28,747 nt of DNA. Origin: Bordetella parapertussis. Lineage in GTDB: Bacteria; Pseudomonadota; Gammaproteobacteria; Burkholderiales; SG8-41. Shown piece by piece: positions 7,064 through 16,867 of the stretch (position 1 is its first letter; each line of letters begins with the position of its first letter). The translations under genes were made by a program, and so were the position numbers. The stretch is from positions 1 to 28,747 of the forward strand of contig CAMBSS010000039.1 of the NCBI GenBank assembly GCA_945870465.1. The letters are read 5' to 3'. The notes under the pieces are model-generated. The model searched no databases. It was not told where the DNA came from and saw only the letters and a program-made list of their open reading frames with translations.

Positions 7064-7102
7064 GATGCTTTTCCTTGACTATTTATACTATAAAAAACAG
7101 TT

Positions 7103-7264
7103 GGAACCGCAAAGTCGCAAAGGCGCCAAGAAAGCGCAAAGTCAATCAACTCTGCAAATGAATGTTGCGGATACGATCTGATCGCTGCATGGATGACGAG
7201 TTCAAATGAATAATATCTTGGCGGAATCTTTGCGTCTTTGCGCCTTTGCGCCTTTGCGGCGAAA
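7103..7264. repeat. Short-period inverted repeat element A (CGCAAAGG motif)
   Basis: The left arm (7103-7141) carries degenerate tandem copies of an 8-9 base motif around CGCAAAGG. The right arm (7227-7264) carries the reverse complement (TTTGCGTC, TTTGCGCC, TTTGCGCC, TTTGCGGC). The ~85 bases between are AT-richer and hold no gene. It separates phnW from the permease remnant, and its left edge is 39 bases from the phnW start. The same motif family builds element B at 15811-15952. Confidence 0.78.
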
Positions 7265-7302
7265 CAGTCTCTCCATTTTCCGGTTCAATTACCGAATTCA
7301 GG

Positions 7303-7797
7303 TCAATTCGGCGTCGCCGGCCTGCGCCAGGCCTGAGTCTTTATTTCCAGAAAACGGTTGAGCAGATAATAAATCAGGCAAGCAACCGACGACGTGATCA
7401 CTATCAGGGTCGCCATCGCGGTCGCGGGCCCGATTTCACCGGCTACGTTGAGATTAAGTATGGCAATCGCCGCCAGCATGGTGTCGGGCGCATACAGGAA
7501 TACTACCGCCGAGATCGTTGTCATCGCATTGACGAAGAAATAGCGGCTGATTTCGAGTATTGCCGGCAGGCACACTGGCACCGTCACGATAAAGAAGGTC
7601 TTGAAGAAAGGTACTTTCAGAGAAGCAGAGACGGCTTCGAACTCGGTGTCGATCTGCTTCAAAGCGGTGAGCGCGGTCAGGTGGCTCGATGAATAGTAAT
7701 GGACGATAGTCGAAATCACGAGAATCGCCATCGTGTGGTAAATGACATTGAGCGGGTTCGCGGGATGATTAAAAAAGAAAATGAATCCCAGTCCCGA
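7303..7797 (-). pseudogene. Remnant of 2-aminoethylphosphonate ABC transporter permease (C-terminal part only)
   Basis: About 165 codons read as the C-terminal end of a PhnV/PhnU-type AEP permease: GLGFIFFFNHPANPLNVIY, TMAILVISTIVHYYSSSHLT, then the cytoplasmic coupling loop TALKQIDTEFEAVSASLKVP, FVNAMTTISAVVFLYAPDT and further membrane segments. The frame meets a stop at 7804-7806 and no start exists before 7731, so at least the first half of the protein is missing. Neither the ATPase nor the periplasmic AEP-binding protein is in the window. Just upstream the other frame carries an unrelated N-terminal fragment, so a deletion joined the two. A short product from ATG 7731 could be made but would lack most of the transport pathway. 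Confidence 0.75.
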
Positions 7798-8110
7798 GTT
7801 CGGTCATCACGGTGCGGGCGTTCATCGCGCTTTTGTCGGCAGGCAGGCACAGCACGATGCCGTGTCGCCACAGGTCGGACTGCTTGGAGAGCATTTCATA
7901 AGCGATTCCGCGTGCGTCGTCGGCAGGCTCCAGCCGCAAAGCGCCGCCCGCGGTCACGACACTGCTCCCGGTACTGACGCAGGGTGCGGTTTCGCCGCGA
8001 TGGAATTCAGCCAGCGCGCCCGGCACGCCAACGCTCCAGCCGGTCGAAACCGCCGCGAGCTGTTGCCCGACGAGCCGGGCGAGTTTGTCGTTGGAAAACG
8101 AGCCATTCAT
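7769..8110 (-). pseudogene. N-terminal fragment of an unrecognised protein, cut off at the permease junction
   Basis: Reading from ATG 8108-8110, about 110 residues look like genuine protein (MNGSFSNDKLARLVGQQLAA, ALRLEPADDARGIAYEML and KQSDLWRHGIVLCLPADKSA) before running into IHFLF and a stop. The last meaningful residues, around VMTELG, coincide with the point where the permease sequence starts in the neighbouring frame. I do not recognise the family. The gene would be the first on the minus strand of the divergent phosphonate promoter, so it was probably part of the phn operon. An in-frame TTG at 8152 lies inside the operator palindrome and is a less likely start. It could be a complete small protein, but the abrupt end at the junction favours truncation. 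Confidence 0.45.
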
Positions 8111-8142
8111 CGGGTAAGCGGCGGCAACTTCTAAAGTCCAGA

Positions 8143-8174
8143 TTGTAGACAATCTACAAACACCGACTTACAAT
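8143..8174 (+). promoter_or_regulatory. Probable GntR-type operator and promoter of the phosphonate regulon
   Basis: TTGTAGACAATCTACAA (8143-8159) is a perfect inverted repeat with 7-base arms and a 3-base centre, close to the TTGT-ACAA half-sites used by FadR/FCD-type GntR repressors. TAGACA (8146-8151) and TACAAT (8169-8174), 17 bases apart, form a good sigma-70 promoter for the regulator gene whose -35 lies inside the palindrome. This predicts autoregulation. Transcription would begin just before the ATG at 8183, giving an almost leaderless mRNA. The same palindrome is placed to control the minus-strand genes. Confidence 0.62.
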
Positions 8175-8182
8175 GTCAAGCC

Positions 8183-10164
<1,982 letters not shown>

Positions 10165-10187
10165 GCGTCTTCAGTAAGGACATCGCC

Positions 10188-11645
10188 ATGGCTACTTCAG
10201 CGCAACGCAAACAAGGTTCCGACGTCAGGTACGAAGGCATGCGCATCGGCGGCGAGAAAGTCGTGCGCGACCGCGTGATCGAGGTCTTTAATCCGTTTAC
10301 GGAGCAGGTCATCGCGACGGTGCCGAAGGCGACACTCGACGACATCAAGCGCGCGTTCGCCATTGCCAAGGGCTACAAGGCAAAGCTGACGCGCTATGAG
10401 CGCGCCAATATTCTTAATCGCGCGGCCGAACTGATGCGTGCGCGCACCGATGAACTATCCGACCTGATCACGTCGGAGTGCGGCATCTGCAAAAAGGATT
10501 CGCTCTACGAAGTCGGCCGCGCGTGCGACGTGATGAATTTCGCAGCGGGCCAGACGCTGATCGACGACGGCCAGGTGTTTTCGTGCGACCTGACGCCGCA
10601 CGGCAAGAAGCGCCGCGTCTATACCCAGCGCGATCCGTTGCTGGGTGCGATCAGCGCGATCACGCCGTTCAACCATCCGTTGAACCAGGTCGCGCACAAG
10701 GTGGCGCCGTCCATCGCGACCAATAACCGCATGGTGCTGAAGCCGACCGAGAAAACGCCGTTGTCGGCCATCGTGCTCGCCGACATTCTGTACGAAGCCG
10801 GCCTGCCGCCCGAGATGTACCAGGTCGTGACCGGTGACCCGCAAGAAATCGCCGACGAAATGCTGACCAATCCAGACGTCGACCTGATTACGTTCACGGG
10901 CGGCGTGCCGATCGGCAAATACATCGCGTCGAAGGCGGGCTACAAGCGCATGGTGCTCGAACTTGGCGGTAACGACCCGCTGATCGTGATGGAAGACGCC
11001 GACATCGAAGAGGCCGCATCGCTGGCGGTTGCCGGCTCTTACAAGAATTCCGGCCAGCGCTGCACGGCGGTCAAGCGCATGCTGGTGCACGAAAAAGTCG
11101 CCGACCAGTTCGTCGAGCTGGTGGTCGCCAAAACCAAAGCGTGGGCTTGCGGCGATCCCATGGACGGCAAAGTTGATATGGGCACAGTGATAGACGAACC
11201 GGCGGCGAAGTCTTTCGAAGACAAAGTCAATGAGGCAGTGAAAGCTGGCGCCAAATTGCTGGTCGGCAATATCCGCCGCGGCGCGCTGTATTCGCCGACG
11301 GTGGTCGACCAGGTGCAGCCGGATATGCCGCTCGTCAAATACGAAACCTTCGGGCCGGTGTCGCCTATCATCCGCTTCAAGGACATCAACGACGCCATCC
11401 GCATTTCGAATTCCACCGCGTACGGGTTGTCTTCGGGTGTGTGCACCAACCGTCTCGATTACATCACGCGCTTCGTGTCCGAGCTGCATGTCGGCACGGT
11501 CAACGTGCGCGAGGTGCCGGGTTACCGCATCGAGCTCACGCCGTTCGGCGGCATCAAGGATTCGGGCCTCGGCTACAAGGAAGGCGTGCAGGAAGCAATG
11601 AAGAGTTTCACCAATGTCAAAACCTACTCGTTACCGTGGACATGA
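10188..11645 (+). CDS. phnY: Phosphonoacetaldehyde dehydrogenase
   Basis: A 485-residue NAD-dependent aldehyde dehydrogenase that oxidises phosphonoacetaldehyde (from PhnW) to phosphonoacetate (for PhnA). It has [15 protein letters not shown] at the N-terminus, [20 protein letters not shown], the general base in [10 protein letters not shown] (E258), the nucleophile in [11 protein letters not shown] (C292), and [12 protein letters not shown] and [14 protein letters not shown] near the end. Residues HGKKRRVY and the Arg/Lys-rich active-site context agree with phosphonate-binding members. The frame is open far upstream into phnA, but ATG 10188 is preceded by AAGGA (10175-10179) and matches family length. 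The downstream HD protein starts seven bases after the stop. This PhnY is the dehydrogenase, not the 2-oxoglutarate dioxygenase that shares the name in PhnY/PhnZ systems. Confidence 0.95.
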   Translation: MATSAQRKQGSDVRYEGMRIGGEKVVRDRVIEVFNPFTEQVIATVPKATLDDIKRAFAIAKGYKAKLTRYERANILNRAAELMRARTDELSDLITSECGICKKDSLYEVGRACDVMNFAAGQTLIDDGQVFSCDLTPHGKKRRVYTQRDPLLGAISAITPFNHPLNQVAHKVAPSIATNNRMVLKPTEKTPLSAIVLADILYEAGLPPEMYQVVTGDPQEIADEMLTNPDVDLITFTGGVPIGKYIASKAGYKRMVLELGGNDPLIVMEDADIEEAASLAVAGSYKNSGQRCTAVKRMLVHEKVADQFVELVVAKTKAWACGDPMDGKVDMGTVIDEPAAKSFEDKVNEAVKAGAKLLVGNIRRGALYSPTVVDQVQPDMPLVKYETFGPVSPIIRFKDINDAIRISNSTAYGLSSGVCTNRLDYITRFVSELHVGTVNVREVPGYRIELTPFGGIKDSGLGYKEGVQEAMKSFTNVKTYSLPWT

Positions 11646-11652
11646 GGCGGGC

Positions 11653-12210
11653 ATGATTACATTTCCGGAGATTCGCGCGCTGTTCGAGCTGAACGGGGGG
11701 TGCCAATACAGCGGCGAGTCCGTATCGCAACTGGAGCACGCGCTGCAGTGCGCCCAATTCGCGGAGCAATCCGGTGCCAGCGCCGAATTGATCACCGCTT
11801 GCCTGGTGCATGACTTGGGACATATGTCGAACGACATGGGGGCGACGCCCACCTTGCGCGGCGTGGATGACAAGCATCAGTATCACGCGGCGAGCGTGCT
11901 CAAGGCGATTTTCCCTAATGCAGTGCGGACCCCCATCCGCCTGCATGTCGATGCCAAGCGCTACCTGTGCGCGGCCGAGAGCGGCTATTGGGAGACGTTG
12001 TCGCCGGATTCGAAGCGCAGTCTCGAATTGCAGGGCGGAATCTATGGTGCGGAAGACGCGGCGAGCTTCATCGCCCGGCCGTATGCGCAGGACGCGGTCA
12101 AACTGCGGCGCTGGGATGACCTCGCGAAAGTGGCAGGATGCAAAACTCCCAATCTCGATCATTATCTTGAGATTGCGGCGGCTTGCTCAGCGGAGTCTGT
12201 CCGGGCGTGA
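11653..12210 (+). CDS. PhnZ-like HD-domain oxygenase of phosphonate clusters
   Basis: A 185-residue HD-domain protein of the phosphonate-operon-associated type. The family is related to PhnZ and TmpB, mixed-valent di-iron oxygenases that cleave the C-P bond of 1-hydroxyphosphonates. Visible features are QYSGE (Y19, E22, the substrate-gating Y-x-G-E motif), VSQLEHALQCA (H29), VHDLGH (H53, D54), KHQYHAA (H75/H78), LHVDAKRYL (H98, D100) and RRWDDLAK (D155). Spacing agrees, at a constant offset, with the PhnZ iron ligands as I remember them. ATG 11653 follows GAGG and lies seven bases after phnY; an upstream ATG at 11614 would overlap phnY by 32 bases. No 2-oxoglutarate dioxygenase that would make a 1-hydroxyphosphonate is encoded in the window, so the substrate is open. 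Confidence 0.88.
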   Translation: MITFPEIRALFELNGGCQYSGESVSQLEHALQCAQFAEQSGASAELITACLVHDLGHMSNDMGATPTLRGVDDKHQYHAASVLKAIFPNAVRTPIRLHVDAKRYLCAAESGYWETLSPDSKRSLELQGGIYGAEDAASFIARPYAQDAVKLRRWDDLAKVAGCKTPNLDHYLEIAAACSAESVRA

Positions 12211-12237
12211 TGCATTGAAGCGCCGCACCGCTTCGCA

Positions 12238-13083
12238 ATGAGTCTCCCGCTCGACGTCACGCTGCTCGTGCTGCTGGCGGCGCTGATGCACGCGTCGTGG
12301 AACGCGATCGCCAAGTCGGCCGCCAACAAGTTGCTCGACATCACGGCGATGGCGGTGGCGGGTGGCGCCGCGTGCGCGCTGGTGCTGCCTTTTTTGCCGG
12401 TCCCGGAACGCGAGGCGTGGCCGTGGCTGGCGGCTTCGTTACTGCTCCACTTCCTGTATTTCATGGCGCTGGTAGGGGCGTATAACAGGGCCGACCTGTC
12501 GCACGCTTATCCGTTGATGCGCGGCGTCGCGCCGCTGCTGGTCGCATTGTTCGGCGTCATTCTGCTCAACGACCAGCTGACGGTCTCGATGTGGGCAGGC
12601 GTGGCATTGATCAGCACCGGTATCCTGCTGCCCTTCTGGCTGGGTGCGGGAAACAAAAAAGATTTTCTGAAGAGCTCGTCGTTCGCGCTTGCCAATGCAG
12701 CAATCATCGCCGCCTATACTCTCGTTGACGGGTTCGGCACGCGGCTGTCGGCGAATCCGCTCAGCTATTGCCTGTGGTTGTTTCTGCTCGATCCTTTGCC
12801 GATACTCGCGATTGCGATCGCGCGCCACGGCGGCGGCGTTTGGCAACATTTCCAGAAGCGTTGGCTGGCATGCACCTTCGGCGGCCTGCTTACGGTGTGC
12901 GCGTACGGCACCGTGCTGTGGGCGATGACGCGCGCGCCGATCGCGGCAGTTTCCGCGCTGCGCGAGACTTCGGTGATATTCGCGGCGCTGATAGGCGCGG
13001 CGTTCCTGCGCGAAAGTTTCGGCGCGCTGAGGATAGTCGGCGCCGTGCTGGTGGTGTGCGGGATCGCCGCGCTCAGACTGTAG
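12238..13083 (+). CDS. EamA/DMT family transporter
   Basis: A 281-residue protein with about ten membrane segments in two EamA repeats. The first begins LLVLLAALMHASWNAIAKSA and includes AYNRADLSHAYPLMRGVAPL; the second ends RAPIAAVSALRETSVIFAAL, then FLRESFGALRIVGAVLVVCG. These are the classic drug/metabolite transporter features. The gene begins 28 bases after the HD oxygenase stop on the same strand, so it may be the last gene of the phosphonate operon and might move a pathway substrate or product. That link is positional only. Its end overlaps the convergent MFS gene by 11 bases. The ATG lacks a clear ribosome-binding site. Confidence 0.83.
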   Translation: MSLPLDVTLLVLLAALMHASWNAIAKSAANKLLDITAMAVAGGAACALVLPFLPVPEREAWPWLAASLLLHFLYFMALVGAYNRADLSHAYPLMRGVAPLLVALFGVILLNDQLTVSMWAGVALISTGILLPFWLGAGNKKDFLKSSSFALANAAIIAAYTLVDGFGTRLSANPLSYCLWLFLLDPLPILAIAIARHGGGVWQHFQKRWLACTFGGLLTVCAYGTVLWAMTRAPIAAVSALRETSVIFAALIGAAFLRESFGALRIVGAVLVVCGIAALRL

Positions 13084-14299
13084 CCGGCGCCGGATTCTTG
13101 CGCGCGATCTGGCGGTCGTTGATCGGGAAGTTGAGGATGGCAGCCACTACCCCCATGCCGATGGTCAGCATCCACATCAGGCGGTACGAGCCGGTCGCGT
13201 CGAACAGATAACCCGCGATGCCGACGCCGAAGAAGCTGCCGATCTGGTGAAACAGGAAGGCGATGCCGGACAGCGTTGACAAATAGCGCACGCCGAAAAT
13301 CTGCGCGATCAGGCCGCTGGTGAGCGGCACCGTGCCCAGCCACAAAAAGCCGATCACCGCGCCGAACATATAGACAGTCAACGGCGAAATCGGCAGCGCG
13401 ATGAATATCGCGATGCCGACGGCGCGCGTGAAGTAGAGGATGCTCAGCAAATACTTCTTGGTATAACGCCCGCCCAGCCAGCCCCAGAAGTAGCTGCCGA
13501 ATATATTGAAGAGCCCGATCATCGCCAGCGCAATCATGCCGGTTTCCGGCGACATGTGCTGATCGACCATATAGGCCGGAAAGTGGATGGAGATGAACAT
13601 CAGCTGGAAACCGCACACGGTATAGGCGATGCACAGCAGCCAGTAGCCGCCGTGGCCCAGCGCTTCGCGCAGCGCTTCCGGTATCGACTGCTTGAATTGT
13701 CCGGGCGCAGGCTCCGTGCGTTTTTCAACCAGCGCGGCCGACAGCGGCAGGATCAAAAGGATCGTGAGCGCGAGCGTGATCATCGCGGAGTGCCAGCCGA
13801 TATTGCTGATGAGCGTCTGGCCGTATGGCAGCATCACGAACTGGCCGAACGAACCGGCGGCGCCGGTAATGCCCAACGCCACGCTGCGTTTTTCTGGCGG
13901 GAAGGCGCGGCCGATTACGCCGTAGACGATGCTGAAGCCGCTGCATGACAGCGCGATGCCGACCACGATGCCCGCGCTGAGGCCGAATTCTAGGCCGCTG
14001 GTGGAAAACGCCATCAACAGCAGGCCGATTGCATAGAAGACCGCGCCCGATGCCATCACGCGGCCGGCGCCGTATTTGTCCGCGATCATCCCGGTGATCG
14101 GCTGCGCGAGTCCGTAGACCAGGTTCTGGATCGCAATAGCGAACGAGAAAGTCTGCCGTCCCCAGCCGAGGTCGGCGCTCATCGGCTGCAGAAAAAGGCC
14201 GAAAGTGTGGCGCGTGCCTAGCGCGATGGTGAGCGCCATGCCGCCGCAGATCAGGATGATGGCCGGCGTGCGCCAGTTTTTGAGAGTAGCGGAAGTCAT
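13073..14299 (-). CDS. MFS transporter (oxalate/formate antiporter-like)
   Basis: A 408-residue, 12-helix major facilitator protein. It starts with a short cytoplasmic N-terminus, then ALGTRHTFGLFLQPMSADLG and QNLVYGLAQPITGMIADKYG (the loop 2-3 motif), and has FLWLGTVPLTSGLIAQIFG and FLFHQIGSFFGVGIAGYLFD in the second half. These resemble the oxalate/formate or monocarboxylate branch of the superfamily. The substrate is likely a small organic anion but cannot be read from sequence. It converges on the EamA gene with an 11-base overlap of coding ends, and shares no operon with its other neighbour (62-base gap to the VUT gene on the same strand). Confidence 0.85.
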   Translation of the reverse strand: MTSATLKNWRTPAIILICGGMALTIALGTRHTFGLFLQPMSADLGWGRQTFSFAIAIQNLVYGLAQPITGMIADKYGAGRVMASGAVFYAIGLLLMAFSTSGLEFGLSAGIVVGIALSCSGFSIVYGVIGRAFPPEKRSVALGITGAAGSFGQFVMLPYGQTLISNIGWHSAMITLALTILLILPLSAALVEKRTEPAPGQFKQSIPEALREALGHGGYWLLCIAYTVCGFQLMFISIHFPAYMVDQHMSPETGMIALAMIGLFNIFGSYFWGWLGGRYTKKYLLSILYFTRAVGIAIFIALPISPLTVYMFGAVIGFLWLGTVPLTSGLIAQIFGVRYLSTLSGIAFLFHQIGSFFGVGIAGYLFDATGSYRLMWMLTIGMGVVAAILNFPINDRQIARKNPAPATV

Positions 14300-14361
14300 A
14301 TTGCGATATTAACCGGAAGCGGCGATTGTAACGTATCGCCACCGCCGGGTCCGCGCGCGCG

Positions 14362-15066
14362 TCAGGTTTTCAGCGTGAAAGGATTGAAATCGGTGTTGCG
14401 GTCGTAGTAGTCCTCATTCTCGGCGCGCTTCAGCCAGCCGACGATCTTGTACGTCATCGGTGTAAAGAGAATCTCGACGCCGACCTTGAAGACGAACTGC
14501 GACATCATTACCAGCGGCAGTTTTTCGTTGGGAATAATTCCACTGTCGTAAAACGCGAGCGGGTAAAACAGCAGCGAATCTACGCCTTCGCCGAATATCG
14601 TCGAGCCTATGGTGCGCATCCACAGCCAGCGCCCGGCAGTGCGGATTTTCATTTTGGCGAGTACGTACGAATTGACGAATTCGCCGCATACGAACGCAAT
14701 CAGCGAGGCAAGCGCAATGCGCCATGTCGAGCCGAAGGCGATTTCATAGGCGCCCTGGTTGTCCCAGAACGGGGCCGGCGGCAGCTTGACGATGACCCAC
14801 GCCATGAAAGCGGCGAATGCGAGCGCCGCGAAGCCGGTCCAGATCACGCGCCGTGAACGCGCGTAGCCGTAGACTTCGGTCAGGATGTCGCCGAACACGT
14901 ACGAAATCGGAAAAAACAGCACGCCGGCGCCGAACGTCAGCGTGCCGATCAGCGGCCAGTCGACCTGCGCTATTTTTGCCGGACCGATCAGGTTGGAACA
15001 CACCAGCACGGTGACGAAAGCCACCATCACGAATTCATAAAAGCGGTAGGTGCGGTGCGGGGCCAT
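14362..15066 (-). CDS. yhhQ: YhhQ/VUT family queuosine-precursor transporter
   Basis: A 234-residue membrane protein of the vitamin-uptake (VUT/COG1738) family: VTVLVCSNLIGPAKIAQ, then FGAGVLFFPISYVFGDILTE, YARSRRVIWTGFAAL, and the diagnostic FVCGEFVNSYVLAKMK and GSTIFGEGVDSLLFYPLAFY. E. coli YhhQ imports queuosine precursors preQ0/preQ1 across the inner membrane; the same role is inferred here. The start is uncertain. ATG 15066 (MAPHRTYRFYEFVM) fits family length, while ATG 15129 (MDFARVRRYG, preceded by AAAGG at a better spacing) would add 21 residues. The open frame extends further upstream, but there it overlaps the divergent lipoprotein gene and loses family similarity. No preQ1 riboswitch is apparent. 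Confidence 0.87.
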   Translation of the reverse strand: MAPHRTYRFYEFVMVAFVTVLVCSNLIGPAKIAQVDWPLIGTLTFGAGVLFFPISYVFGDILTEVYGYARSRRVIWTGFAALAFAAFMAWVIVKLPPAPFWDNQGAYEIAFGSTWRIALASLIAFVCGEFVNSYVLAKMKIRTAGRWLWMRTIGSTIFGEGVDSLLFYPLAFYDSGIIPNEKLPLVMMSQFVFKVGVEILFTPMTYKIVGWLKRAENEDYYDRNTDFNPFTLKT

Positions 15067-15206
15067 GAAGTTGCCCGAAAATAAGGAAGTGCGTATTAAG
15101 CCATATCTGCGCACGCGCGCAAAATCCATGTATGCCTTTTGGCTGCCGTGCGCGTTATGGCTGCTGAGGCGCTGATGGTGAGGGCGCTCGCCGAAAAGGA
15201 GCGACG

Positions 15207-15704
15207 ATGAGCTGCGGGACTCGCGGAAACACCGGATTTCCCTTGGTCGCGGCCGCGGTATTGGCGGTTGCCGCGGCGTTGACGGGATGCTCGGGCCTGC
15301 CGCCCGGCGCACAGCCGCCGTCGGTGACGCTGTCCGATTTCGGCATCGCCAATGCCGGCATTTTCGAACAGCAGTTCGATTTGCGCTTGCGCATCCAGAA
15401 TCCCAATCCCGATGAGTTCAGGGTCGACGGCATCGCGTTCGATCTCGAGGTCAACGATCAGCCATTCGCCAAGGGCGTCGGCAACCAGACGGTCCTGGTG
15501 CCGCGTTACGGCTCCGGCTTCATGCAGGTCGAGGCGGTCAGCACGCTGGGCGGATTGCTGCGGCAATTCGGGCGCCTGCGGCAGGGTGAGAAGCCGGTGT
15601 TCAAGTACCGCATCAGGGGCAGCCTGAGCATTGCGTCCGGCACGCGCGTGCCGTTCGACGAGCGTGGCGAATTTGATTTCAGCGCGCTCGCCTCCCGGCC
15701 CTAG
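15207..15704 (+). CDS. LEA type 2 (WHy domain) lipoprotein
   Basis: A 165-residue predicted lipoprotein. A hydrophobic signal (FPLVAAAVLAVAAALTGCSG) ends in the lipobox LTGC at about residues 25-28, so the mature protein is likely lipid-anchored in the periplasm. The rest is a Water-stress/Hypersensitive-response (LEA14-like) fold: LSDFGIANAGIFEQQFDLRL, then RIQNPNPDEFRVDGIAFDLE, VNDQPFAKG and RIRGSLSIASGTRVPFDERG. Proteins of this type are common as single genes in betaproteobacteria; a protective or envelope role is suggested but unproven. The start ATG is preceded by GGAGCGACG. It is divergent from the VUT gene and separated from mlaF by repeat element B. Confidence 0.82.
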   Translation: MSCGTRGNTGFPLVAAAVLAVAAALTGCSGLPPGAQPPSVTLSDFGIANAGIFEQQFDLRLRIQNPNPDEFRVDGIAFDLEVNDQPFAKGVGNQTVLVPRYGSGFMQVEAVSTLGGLLRQFGRLRQGEKPVFKYRIRGSLSIASGTRVPFDERGEFDFSALASRP

Positions 15705-15810
15705 CGCCAATCGAGAGTCGCTCCGCCTGCGGCGCGGGTCGTCACATACCGCGTGGTAAACTGGCACCACTCATGAAAAGCCCGCTCTGTTCCAGAAAAC
15801 CAGAAAATCT

Positions 15811-15952
15811 TGAACCGCAAAGGACGCAAAGGTTTAGTGACAAAAAAAAGACAGCCCACGCAAGACCATCAGGCATTGATTTCTATTTTGCCTCTCGGGC
15901 TGTTCGCCTGCTCCTCTTTTCCTTTGCGTCCTTCGCGTCCTTTGCGGTGAAC
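15811..15952. repeat. Short-period inverted repeat element B (CGCAAAGGA motif)
   Basis: The left arm (15811-15832) reads two copies of the motif CGCAAAGGA after TGAAC. The right arm (15918-15952) is its reverse complement with three copies at 9-base period. The ~85-base interior is AT-rich, with no gene signal. It ends 33 bases before the mlaF ATG. The motif matches element A. The remaining intergenic bases (15705-15810) show nothing recognisable. Confidence 0.8.
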
Positions 15953-15985
15953 GCTTTTGACTCACGTAATTCGAGCTGATGCCCC

Positions 15986-16792
15986 ATGCCAACCGAAAAT
16001 ATCGTTGAAATCAGCAAGCTGAGTTTCGCTTACGGCGACCGGCCGTTGCTGAAAGACATCAACCTGACCATCCCGCGCGGCAAGGTCGTCGGCATCATGG
16101 GCTCCAGCGGCTGCGGCAAGTCGACGCTCATGCGGCTGATCGGCGGGCAATTGGTGCCGGCCGGCGGTTACGTCAAAGTCGACGGCCACGTCGTGCACGA
16201 ATTGAGCCGCGACGAGCTGTATCAACTGCGGCGCAAAATGGGCATGCAGTTCCAGGCCGGCGGCCTCTTCACCGACCTCTCGGTATACGAGAACATCGCG
16301 TTCCAGATGCGCGAGCACACCGATCTGTCCGAAAGCATGATCCGCGATCTCGTTTTACTCAAACTTGCGGCCGTCGGCCTGCGTGGTGCTGCGCAGCTGA
16401 TGCCGGCGGAACTGTCGGGCGGCATGGCGCGGCGGGTCGGACTTGCGCGCGCGATTGCGCTCGACCCCATGCTGATCATGTACGACGAGCCGTTCGCCGG
16501 TCTCGACCCCATATCCTGCAGCGTGGTCGGCAACCTGATACGCCGCCTGAACGACGCGCTGGGCGCGACTTCCATCGTGGTGTCTTACGACGCGGCGGAA
16601 TCCATGCGGGTCATCGATTATTTATATCTGATCTCGGATGGCGTGGTGGCGGCATCCGGGCCGGCTGCCGAGATGAAGGTCTCGCCGGACCCTTTCGTGC
16701 GCCAGTTTCTCGACGGCGCGCACGACGGCCCGGTGCCTTTCCATTACCCGCATGCTGCTTATCAGGCCGATCTCGGCCTGAAGTCCGCCTAA
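15986..16792 (+). CDS. mlaF: MlaF-like phospholipid transport ABC ATPase
   Basis: A 268-residue ABC ATPase of the Mla (outer-membrane lipid asymmetry) type. It has Walker A GSSGCGKST (K45), a Q-loop in MGMQFQAGGLFTDLSVYENI, signature LSGGMARRVGLARA and Walker B LIMYDEPFAGLD. The C-terminal tail DPFVRQFLDGAHDGPVPFHY is the MlaF-specific extension that contacts MlaB. The switch (H-loop) position reads VVSYDAAES, giving Tyr201 where E. coli MlaF has His. This may be a lineage trait, but it would affect ATP hydrolysis. The usual partner genes mlaE, mlaD, mlaC and mlaB do not follow: the next gene is lplT on the other strand, so mlaF is separated from its complex. No strong ribosome-binding site precedes the ATG. 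Confidence 0.87.
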   Translation: MPTENIVEISKLSFAYGDRPLLKDINLTIPRGKVVGIMGSSGCGKSTLMRLIGGQLVPAGGYVKVDGHVVHELSRDELYQLRRKMGMQFQAGGLFTDLSVYENIAFQMREHTDLSESMIRDLVLLKLAAVGLRGAAQLMPAELSGGMARRVGLARAIALDPMLIMYDEPFAGLDPISCSVVGNLIRRLNDALGATSIVVSYDAAESMRVIDYLYLISDGVVAASGPAAEMKVSPDPFVRQFLDGAHDGPVPFHYPHAAYQADLGLKSA

Positions 16793-16796
16793 AAGG

Positions 16797-16864
16797 CAGG
16801 AGAGACGAAGTAGCAGGATAGACGATAGACGGATGTTACGTCTCTCGTCTCTCGTCTCTCGACT
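16797..16864. repeat. Short-period inverted repeat element D (GAGAGACGA motif)
   Basis: Left arm 16797-16832 holds GAGAGACGA, GATAGACGA and TAGACGG units. Right arm 16838-16864 is three near-perfect copies of CGTCTCT at 8-base period. Together they form a long imperfect hairpin between the convergent ends of mlaF and lplT, so it may also act as a bidirectional transcription barrier. The motif is shared with elements E and F. Confidence 0.78.
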
Positions 16865-16867
16865 AAT

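Noticed and set aside
7103..7264. Possible CRISPR array from the regular CGCAAAGG repeats
   Set aside because: Period is only 8-9 bases, there are no spacers, and the two sides are inverted rather than direct; no cas genes.
14300..15206. preQ1 riboswitch before the YhhQ-like gene
   Set aside because: No pseudoknot-like short motif with a sequestered ribosome-binding site is visible in the leader; the leader is GC-rich and overlaps the divergent lipoprotein gene.
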